From contig URTO01000169.1 in assembly GCA_900550745.1 (NCBI GenBank), forward strand, positions 1 through 5,165: a DNA stretch of 5,165 bases, given 5' to 3'. Of the stretch, positions 1 to 4,268 are shown in pieces. The stretch's first letter is position 1, and each line of letters begins with the position of its first letter. A program made the position numbers and the translations under genes. The notes beneath the pieces are model-generated. The model saw nothing but the letters and a program-made list of their open reading frames with translations, searched no databases and had not been told where the DNA came from. The stretch is from an uncultured Desulfovibrio sp. Its GTDB lineage: Bacteria; Desulfobacterota; Desulfovibrionia; Desulfovibrionales; Desulfovibrionaceae.

Positions 1-75
1 CGGGTTAGTGGTGAGAAACGTTCCCGACTGTTTGATCAGTTTTATGTCTTCGTCGTCCAAGTGGATGGCGTGGGC
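1..75 (-). pseudogene. Fragment of an amidohydrolase-like reading frame (MtaD/SsnA/Trz-type deaminase), truncated by the window edge and at the rimO junction
   Basis: Read on the minus strand from about position 75 to position 1, one frame is open and encodes AHAIHLDDEDIKLIKQSG followed by TFLTTNP. This resembles the segment of the metal-dependent amidohydrolase superfamily (5-methylthioadenosine/SAH deaminase, guanine deaminase, SsnA and triazine hydrolase relatives) with pattern (G/A)H-x-x-H-L-x-x-x-x-I-x-L-L-x-x-x-G-T, then a shortly following N-P or C-P. The first histidine of that segment is normally part of the active site. Only about 25 codons are visible and no start codon is present. 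The matching part is simply joined to rimO in a different frame, so this is an internal piece of a gene, not a gene start. The exact subfamily cannot be named from so little sequence. It could be the remains of a rearrangement or an artefact of assembly. Confidence 0.5.
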
Positions 76-1229
76 CACTCGGAATGGGGCGCATCCACGA
101 GAATGGACAGGCGGTCACCTTCAAACTGGGAGAGCCACTCCGCGCTGATGTCGGCCTGCGCTTCCATGAGCACATCGCGGCGCCATTCCTTCACACGGTC
201 TTCGACCTGATCGGGCATGACGGCGGCCGGCGTCCCTTCTTCGGCACGGTAGGCGAACACGCCGAGATGCTGGAAACGCACCTCTTCGATGAATTCGCGC
301 AGATGCTCAAAATGCGCCTCCGTTTCGCCGGGGAACCCGACCATGATGCTCGTGCGCAGGGCGGCTTCGGGGAAGACGCTGCGGATGCGGTCAATGGCCT
401 CGCGGGGGTTGCGCGCAAAGGGGCGGCCCATACGGGACAGGACATCCGGGTGGGAATGCTGCACGGGGACATCAAAATACGGCACGAACGGCTTGCCCGC
501 CTCGCGCAGATACTTGAGCATTTCGCGCGTCATCCCGGCGGGGTAAAGATACATGAGGCGCAGGCGTTCAAGGCCCGGCAACGGCAGGAGGCCGTCGAGC
601 AGGGTACGAAGATCCTGCTTGCCGTCGAGATCACAGCCCCATTCCGTGAGATCCTGCGCCACGAGATTCAGCTCCTTGACCCCCTGATCCAGCAGGGCGC
701 GGGCCTCGCGGACGATCATGTCCTTGCAGTGGGAGCGGTGCCCGCCCCGGATATTGGGGATGGCGCAGAACGAACAGGCATGGCGGCAGCCGTCGCTGAT
801 CTTGAGCCATGCGTAGGATGGCCCGGTACTCAGGATACGGCCCGGAACCGTGGGTTCGGGGAGGCCGAGCTTCCGAGCGAGCATGGCGGGCCACTCCTCC
901 AGATCGCTGTTGTCCAGCCAAAGATCCACTTCGGGCAGTTCGGGAGCCAGATCTTCCGCATGGTAACGCCCCACGAGGCACCCGGCGACCGCCAGCAGCG
1001 GACGCTTGGGGAGGTCTTCGATGTCGGCGATGGCCTGCGCAATCGTCCGTACGGATTCCTCCGTGGCGGGCTGGATAAAGGCGCAGGTATTGATGAAAAC
1101 AAGATCGGCCTCATCCGGCGACCCGACGGGAACCAGCGCCGCCCCAAGGGAACCAAGGAGGCGCTCCGTGTCCACCCGGTTCTTCGGGCAGCCGAGGCTT
1201 GTGGAATAACAACGCAGTGAAACGGACAT
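42..1229 (-). CDS. rimO: Ribosomal protein S12 (aspartate) methylthiotransferase RimO, C-terminus truncated
   Basis: RimO is a cytoplasmic radical-SAM enzyme that adds a methylthio group to the beta carbon of a conserved aspartate of ribosomal protein S12. The 395-residue product shows the family order. The N-terminal UPF0004 domain has cysteines C14 (SLGCPKN), C49 (INTCAF) and C83 (AGCL) for the auxiliary iron-sulfur cluster. The radical-SAM motif is C148-x3-C152-x2-C155 (SDGCRHACSFC), followed by the VAQDLTEWG and VGFPGETE segments typical of MiaB/RimO. GGHRS and the S12-type features favour RimO over MiaB. The start at 1229 is preferred because GAGGTG lies 4 bases upstream and the product then begins MSVSLRCYSTSLGC, as expected; an ATG at 1241 has no such site. 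The family is normally about 430-440 residues and ends in a TRAM domain. Here the family-like sequence stops at about residue 386 (PHSEWP), and nine unrelated residues lead to a stop. Substrate recognition is therefore probably lost, if the junction is real. Confidence 0.93.
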   Translation of the reverse strand: MSVSLRCYSTSLGCPKNRVDTERLLGSLGAALVPVGSPDEADLVFINTCAFIQPATEESVRTIAQAIADIEDLPKRPLLAVAGCLVGRYHAEDLAPELPEVDLWLDNSDLEEWPAMLARKLGLPEPTVPGRILSTGPSYAWLKISDGCRHACSFCAIPNIRGGHRSHCKDMIVREARALLDQGVKELNLVAQDLTEWGCDLDGKQDLRTLLDGLLPLPGLERLRLMYLYPAGMTREMLKYLREAGKPFVPYFDVPVQHSHPDVLSRMGRPFARNPREAIDRIRSVFPEAALRTSIMVGFPGETEAHFEHLREFIEEVRFQHLGVFAYRAEEGTPAAVMPDQVEDRVKEWRRDVLMEAQADISAEWLSQFEGDRLSILVDAPHSEWPTPSTWTTKT

Positions 1230-1233
1230 GACG

Positions 1234-1239
1234 CACCTC
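1234..1239 (-). promoter_or_regulatory. Ribosome binding site of rimO
   Basis: On the minus strand GAGGTG is followed by CGTC and the ATG at 1229. It decides between this start and the in-frame ATG at 1241, which overlaps the site itself and has no purine-rich sequence before it. Confidence 0.6.
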
Positions 1240-1358
1240 ATTCTGGGACAGCTCCGCCGTGCGGCGGGGATGTCGTATAGCTTCAAAAACGGCAACACGC
1301 TCTCGTGAAGGGGAAATTTCCGGCCTCAACAGCCGGATAAGCGTTTTCCCCATCACCG

Positions 1359-1381
1359 GGAAAGGCTCCCACGCCTTTTCC
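1359..1381. terminator. Possible bidirectional intrinsic-terminator-like hairpin
   Basis: GGAAAGGC (1359-1366) pairs with GCCTTTTCC (1373-1381) with one bulged T around the six-base loop TCCCAC. The A-tract/GGC/GCC/T-tract design is that of a compact intrinsic terminator readable from either strand. It lies between divergent gene starts, where a terminator has no obvious client, so it may instead be a chance structure. Confidence 0.25.
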
Positions 1382-1538
1382 TATCATTCCCTTTTGGCGG
1401 GCGGCAATGGAATGTTTTCCCCCAGCCGGAGGCCTCCGGTGCGGCTTCGCGTCAGGAAACGCTCTGCGGGCCGGGCCGGGCGAAGGGGCATCCCGCAACG
1501 GGGTTCCCGCCCTTTCACGAAAAGCAATGCCCAACCTG

Positions 1539-1567
1539 TTGACGGGGCATGGGATTGGCGGCAAACT
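1539..1567 (+). promoter_or_regulatory. Candidate sigma-70-type promoter for rdgB
   Basis: TTGACG (1539-1544) matches five of six bases of the -35 consensus. After a 17-base spacer comes CAAACT (1562-1567), which keeps the key second-position A and final T of the -10 but matches only three of six bases. Transcription would start near 1574, giving a leader of about 65 bases. It is the best candidate in the gap, but the -10 is weak. Confidence 0.35.
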
Positions 1568-1627
1568 GCGCGGCGCGACAGTCCGCCGCACGACCCGTTG
1601 GTGGTACGCAATATGGCGGCAATGCGC

Positions 1628-1633
1628 AAGGAG
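1628..1633 (+). promoter_or_regulatory. Ribosome binding site of rdgB
   Basis: AAGGAG is followed by six bases and then the ATG at 1640. This near-consensus site fixes the start of rdgB even though the frame is open for 381 bases further upstream. Confidence 0.8.
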
Positions 1634-1639
1634 CAGACC

Positions 1640-2302
1640 ATGAGCGAACAGCCTCACGATACGGAACCCGTTACCATCGTCCTCGCCACCCGCAACCAGG
1701 GCAAAGTCCGCGAACTGGCGGAGCCGCTGCGCGCCTTCGGCCTGCGCGTCGTCGGGCTGGACGCCTTCCCCGATCTTCCCGAAGTGGAGGAAACGGGCAC
1801 TACTTTTGAAGAAAACGCCCTGCTCAAGGCCCGCGAAGTTTCCAAACGCACCGGCCTTGTCGCCATTGCCGACGACTCCGGGATCGAAGTGGATGCCCTC
1901 AACGGCGCGCCCGGCGTGTACTCCGCCCGCTACAGCGAAGACATGCCGGATTTGCCCGGCACCACCAAGGACGAACGCAATACGATGAAGCTCCTCGCGG
2001 CCCTGTCGTCCGTGCGCCTGTGGAACCGTTCGGCGCGCTTCCGTACCGTCATCGCCGCCTGCACGCCGGAAGGCGAAACCCTCGTCGCACCCGGCACATG
2101 GGAAGGCAGCGTCGCCTGTTCCCCGCGCGGCAAAAACGGCTTCGGCTACGATCCCGTTTTCCTTGATCCCGAACTGGGCCTCACCGCGGCGGAAATGTCC
2201 CCGGAAGAAAAAATGGGCCGCAGCCACAGGGCCAAGGCCCTGCGCGAGCTTCTGCGCCTCTGGCCCTCCTTCTGGGAAGGGTATCTCCAGAAGAGAGCTT
2301 GA
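1640..2302 (+). CDS. rdgB: dITP/XTP pyrophosphatase (non-canonical purine NTP hydrolase, RdgB/HAM1 family)
   Basis: This cytoplasmic house-cleaning enzyme hydrolyses deaminated purine triphosphates (XTP, dITP, ITP) to monophosphate and pyrophosphate, keeping them out of DNA and RNA. The 220-residue product is slightly longer than the usual 195-205 because of a short N-terminal extension and a few extra residues around position 100-130. Family motifs appear in order: the T-x4-K triphosphate loop (T17-K22, ATRNQGK), ETGTTFEENALLKA (51-64), ADDSGIEVDALNGAPGVYSARY (77-98) with the catalytic acidic pair D78/D79, GKNGFGYDPVF (164-174), and the closing S195-H196-R197 that contacts the base. The strong Shine-Dalgarno sequence at 1628-1633 and family alignment support this start over upstream in-frame codons. 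It is transcribed away from rimO and followed after 145 bases by the HD-domain gene. No motif residue appears to be missing, so it should be active. Confidence 0.95.
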   Translation: MSEQPHDTEPVTIVLATRNQGKVRELAEPLRAFGLRVVGLDAFPDLPEVEETGTTFEENALLKAREVSKRTGLVAIADDSGIEVDALNGAPGVYSARYSEDMPDLPGTTKDERNTMKLLAALSSVRLWNRSARFRTVIAACTPEGETLVAPGTWEGSVACSPRGKNGFGYDPVFLDPELGLTAAEMSPEEKMGRSHRAKALRELLRLWPSFWEGYLQKRA

Positions 2303-2332
2303 CTTTTCCCCGTCCGGCTGTGACTTTGGGGC

Positions 2333-2361
2333 TGGCAAAAAACCTGCTCAAAGACTATACT
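2333..2361 (+). promoter_or_regulatory. Candidate promoter for the HD-domain gene: sigma-54-like -24/-12 element overlapping a sigma-70-like -10
   Basis: The segment 2333-2348 begins TGGCA and ends TGCT, with GG (2334-2335) and GC (2346-2347) ten bases apart, as required of a sigma-54 -24/-12 promoter. It departs from consensus at about four positions. Just downstream TATACT (2356-2361) is a good sigma-70 -10. CTGGCA (2332-2337) with an 18-base spacer matches four of six -35 bases. Either reading places the start near 2358-2368, about 80-90 bases before the ATG at 2448. The position directly after rdgB supports a separate promoter here, but which sigma factor uses it cannot be told from sequence. 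Confidence 0.4.
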
Positions 2362-2416
2362 GATGCCCACGGGAAGGACGGCTTTTCAATGGGAACCGCC
2401 CCTTGTATGGGCATTA
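2361..2416 (+). other. Imperfect hairpin in the leader of the HD-domain gene
   Basis: ATGCCCA (2363-2369) and TGGGCAT (2408-2414) are perfect inverted repeats. They extend by one G-U and one U-A pair to nine pairs. Inside them AAGG/CCTT (2374-2377/2401-2404) and CGG/CCG (2379-2381/2396-2398) can stack. The structure would sit at the very 5' end of the transcript and finish 18 bases before the Shine-Dalgarno sequence. No T run follows, so it is not an intrinsic terminator. Confidence 0.35.
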
Positions 2417-2434
2417 TGCCGCTATCCGACAGAC

Positions 2435-2440
2435 AGGAGA
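2435..2440 (+). promoter_or_regulatory. Ribosome binding site of the HD-domain gene
   Basis: AGGAGA is followed by seven bases and then the ATG at 2448. It selects this start over the in-frame ATG at 2406 and other upstream codons, which lack such a site. Confidence 0.75.
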
Positions 2441-2447
2441 ACAGTTC

Positions 2448-3782
2448 ATGGATCAAGCCACCCTCATGGATAAAATCAAAACCGGGACCACGCTCTGCAA
2501 GGCCATCATGCGCAACGGCTACGACGCCTATGCCATCAATGCGCCGCTGCAGGGCCTGATCTTTGAAAAAACCGGCGTATTCGACGTGGACATCGCCTGT
2601 GCCTGCGATACGGAAACCCTCTTCAAAATTTTCCCCAACGCCGTCCCCTACACTGAAGAAGGCGCCATGGCCATGCTTCAGGAAAACGGCGTCACCCTGC
2701 GTTTCTACGCTACGGATGTTGAGGACGCTTCCCACCCGGAAATGAGCCAGCTCCGCATCACGCCGCGCCTTGCGCGCCTCCTCGCCGAGCTCCAGCTCAA
2801 GGGGCAGCTCAAAAGCTCCAATACCAGCGATCCCGAAGCCAAGGATTTTGAGGACTTCGACAAGGCCGGAAGCGTCAAGCTGGTGGGCCTGCCGAGCAAG
2901 ACGCTCGCCAAGGACTACCTGCTCGCCATCCGCGCCCTGCGCTATGCCGCAAACTTCGATTTGCCCGTCAACCCGCACACATGGGTGAGCATCATCCAGT
3001 CCGCCAACCGTATCCTCGACTACGTGCCCGCCCGCGAAATCATGGAAGAATGGCGCAAGGTCGCCGCCGAATCCATGTGGAAGTTCGTGCAGCTCCTCTT
3101 TGAAGCCCAGCTTCTGCACGGCCTCATGCCCGAAATCGCCGCCCTGGCCTGCATCAAGCAGGAACGCAACGACGACGGCGACATCGAAAGCGTCTTCGAT
3201 CACACCATCGAATGCATGAAGCGTTACCCCGAAGAAGGGTTCAGCATGGACTGGTACGGCACCCTCGCCACCATGTTCCATGATGTGGGCAAGCTCTACA
3301 CCGCCGAGCACCTCAACGGGCGCTGGACGTTCTACCAGCACCACCGCGTGGGCGCCGGGGTGACCCGCAAAATCCTGCGCCGCCTGCATTTTACGTCGGA
3401 AGACATCGATCTTATCTGCCATCTCGTGCGGCATCACATGATGTTCCACTTCATGCTGACCGACCGCGGCATCCGCCGCTTCAAGGCCCTGCCCGAAACC
3501 GAACGCCTGATTGCCATGTGCCGTGCCGACATCAAGGCCCGGAATGGCAGCTATACCTACTTCAACCACAACACCAAGTACCTCACCCGCGCCGAAACGG
3601 ATGAGCTCCTGCTCGAACCGCTCCTCAACGGCAACGAAATCATGGAATATACCAGCCTGCCCCCCGGCCCCGCCGTGGGCACCATCCGCGAAGCCCTTCT
3701 TCAGGCGCAGATCGCCGGAGAAGTTACCGACCGTGATTCCGCCATCACCTTTGTCAAGAATTATGCGGCAAAGCTGAAGTAG
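2448..3782 (+). CDS. HD-domain phosphohydrolase with class II CCA-transferase/poly(A)-polymerase architecture and an eroded nucleotidyltransferase head
   Basis: The 444-residue protein follows the plan of bacterial CCA-adding/poly(A) polymerase proteins. The head (about 1-150) keeps a D46-V-D48 pair (FDVDIACA) like the metal-binding DxD. The helical neck (about 151-205) has KDYLLAIRALRYAANF, matching the neck segment EDxLRxLRAxRFA. The HD domain (about 245-365) carries H252, H278-D279-V-G-K282 (MFHDVGKL), H298/H299, H329/H330 and D361. The tail (402-440) has LPPGPAVGTIREALLQAQ. The HD metal ligands look complete, so a metal-dependent phosphohydrolase or phosphodiesterase activity is likely. 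In contrast the GGxVRD nucleotide-binding motif is replaced by INAPLQG (30-36). The RRDFTxNA motif is not visible, and the template motif EDxxR reads KDYLL. Nucleotide addition is therefore doubtful. The substrate is unknown; RNA 3' ends or cyclic phosphates are possible by homology. The start is fixed by the Shine-Dalgarno sequence at 2435-2440. Annotation as tRNA nucleotidyltransferase would be an overcall. Confidence 0.85.
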   Translation: MDQATLMDKIKTGTTLCKAIMRNGYDAYAINAPLQGLIFEKTGVFDVDIACACDTETLFKIFPNAVPYTEEGAMAMLQENGVTLRFYATDVEDASHPEMSQLRITPRLARLLAELQLKGQLKSSNTSDPEAKDFEDFDKAGSVKLVGLPSKTLAKDYLLAIRALRYAANFDLPVNPHTWVSIIQSANRILDYVPAREIMEEWRKVAAESMWKFVQLLFEAQLLHGLMPEIAALACIKQERNDDGDIESVFDHTIECMKRYPEEGFSMDWYGTLATMFHDVGKLYTAEHLNGRWTFYQHHRVGAGVTRKILRRLHFTSEDIDLICHLVRHHMMFHFMLTDRGIRRFKALPETERLIAMCRADIKARNGSYTYFNHNTKYLTRAETDELLLEPLLNGNEIMEYTSLPPGPAVGTIREALLQAQIAGEVTDRDSAITFVKNYAAKLK

Positions 3783-3808
3783 TCCGATTCCGATTGATGA
3801 TTGCGATT

Positions 3809-3863
3809 GGGGAGGGAGGAGAAACGTTAAGAAGGGGAAGCCCCACGTTTCTCCTCCCCTCCT
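3809..3863 (+). terminator. Long hairpin after the HD-domain gene, probable terminator or 3'-end stabiliser
   Basis: GGGAGGAGAAACGT (3814-3827) and ACGTTTCTCCTCCC (3845-3858) form a perfect 14-pair stem. It extends by three more pairs and a G-U past one bulged C. The 17-base loop contains a second small hairpin GGGG/CCCC (3834-3837/3841-3844). The stem begins 27 bases after the HD-gene stop, a natural place for transcript ending. No T run follows on either strand, so simple intrinsic termination is uncertain. RNA stabilisation or a dispersed repeat are alternatives. Confidence 0.55.
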
Positions 3864-3984
3864 GTAGCCCACCAGCGCGGCCCGCGCCTTTCCCTCTCCT
3901 CTTCAAAAATTTTCGTGTGTATCGAACCCCTGTTGCCCGCTTCCCCGACATTCAAAAAATATGCGGCTTGAAGCGGATCCCCGC

Positions 3985-4009
3985 CCCATCCGGTACAGGC
4001 CGGAATGGG
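3985..4009. repeat. Nine-pair inverted repeat in the HD-gene/rlmN gap
   Basis: CCCATCCGG (3985-3993) pairs with CCGGAATGGG (4000-4009) with one bulged A around the loop TACAGG. A short TTTT follows at 4013-4016. It could be a weak terminator or simply a GC-rich hairpin; nothing else ties it to a function. Confidence 0.3.
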
Positions 4010-4169
4010 TACGTTTTCGCCATACCGCCGGGACAGCAGAACGATCTAGCCGGTTCCTTATTTTTATGGCTGTTTCATAGGAAATGGTTGGTGGCTTATT
4101 TCTCGAAACTCCAAGGGGATGGCCAATAGAATCCCCCAACTGTGAAGCCCGTCAACAAAAAAACGAGAG

Positions 4170-4235
4170 AAAAAGTCCCTATTTTCATCATACTGTGGAG
4201 ATGAAACAACCGTATCCCATAACAGGGCCTTTTTT
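4170..4235 (+). terminator. Terminator-like nested hairpin with T6 run in the rlmN leader
   Basis: AAAAAGTCCCT (4170-4180) pairs with AGGGCCTTTTT (4224-4234) over eleven positions with one mismatch. Inside it TTTCATC (4183-4189) pairs perfectly with GATGAAA (4200-4206) around a ten-base loop. The outer right arm runs directly into the T6 tract 4230-4235, which resembles an intrinsic terminator. It lies only 33 bases before the rlmN start, so it could be a terminator of upstream transcription or an attenuator. The outer stem is long-range and half A-U, so stability is moderate. Confidence 0.4.
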
Positions 4236-4268
4236 ATTCACCTATACCCGCAGAGCAACGCAGCGCGC

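Larger units (their letters stand above)
1230..1639. other. Divergent intergenic region between rimO and rdgB, hairpin-rich, no gene recognised
   Basis: This 410-base stretch separates two divergent genes and must carry both their promoters. An open frame continues upstream of rdgB through it, but its translation is low-complexity and resembles nothing known. Visible structure includes CCGCC/GGCGG (1254-1258/1263-1267) in the rimO leader and a ten-base palindrome GGAAATTTCC (1312-1321). Further hairpins are CCGGC/GCCGG (1320-1324/1332-1336), GGAAAGGC/GCCTTTTCC (1359-1366/1373-1381) and a 14-base palindrome at 1426-1439. A two-tier hairpin lies at 1478-1512, and ATGCCC/GGGCAT pair at 1527-1532/1545-1550. 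A minus-strand TATACG (1279-1274) could be a -10 for rimO but has no acceptable -35. No tRNA, known riboswitch or insertion-sequence end was seen. Many short hairpins are expected by chance at this G+C content. Confidence 0.6.
3783..4268. other. Intergenic region between the HD-domain gene and rlmN, no gene recognised
   Basis: This 486-base gap starts with four spaced GATT words (3786-3808). It continues with a long GC-rich hairpin (3809-3863), a small hairpin GCGCG/CGCGC (3875-3879/3883-3887) and a pyrimidine-rich run to about 3903. Beyond this it is AT-richer: 4141-4260 is about 42 percent G+C, against about 67 percent in a sampled part of the HD gene. A nine-pair hairpin with one bulge lies at 3985-4009, GGGGAT/ATCCCC pairs at 4115-4120/4131-4136, and a nested terminator-like structure occupies 4170-4235. 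Short open frames on both strands resemble nothing recognisable. No convincing promoter is visible; the best weak candidate is ATAACA (4219-4224) with TATACC (4243-4248) at 18-base spacing. Confidence 0.6.

Noticed and set aside
84..1220. A long plus-strand open frame across rimO
   Set aside because: It is the mirror of rimO codon bias. The minus strand carries the complete radical-SAM and UPF0004 motifs.
1552..1567. A second sigma-54-like element (TGGCGGCAAACTGC) upstream of rdgB
   Set aside because: The GG to GC distance is one base too short for a -24/-12 promoter, and sigma-54 does not tolerate this.
1259..1639. N-terminal extension of rdgB into the upstream open frame
   Set aside because: The family begins at about the ATG 1640, which has AAGGAG six bases upstream. 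The extension is Arg/Gly-rich and unlike any known domain.
1283..2338. A long minus-strand open frame antisense to rdgB
   Set aside because: It mirrors rdgB coding bias and crosses the intergenic region without motif or start signal.
2355..3872. A very long open frame antisense to the HD-domain gene
   Set aside because: It is explained by GC-rich third positions of the real gene. Its translation is rich in Gly, Val, His and Phe without any family motif, and the sense strand has strong homology-like motifs and a Shine-Dalgarno sequence.
3913..3945. A tRNA-like T-arm half (GGGGTTCGAT on the minus strand), possibly a tRNA or tmRNA end or attachment site
   Set aside because: The bases after the loop (ACACACG) cannot pair with the preceding GGGG. 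No acceptor stem, anticodon arm or CCA is present, and upstream sequence has no tRNA fold.
3903..4139. A minus-strand open frame of 78 codons in the HD-gene/rlmN gap
   Set aside because: It needs a TTG start, shows no Shine-Dalgarno sequence or recognisable motif, and lies in AT-rich sequence full of hairpins.
4113..4160. Resemblance of GGGGATGG...TCCCC to the fluoride (crcB) riboswitch core
   Set aside because: The loop and spacing do not fit, and the downstream GATG-x-CT pseudoknot partner is absent. The nearby gene is rlmN rather than a fluoride exporter.
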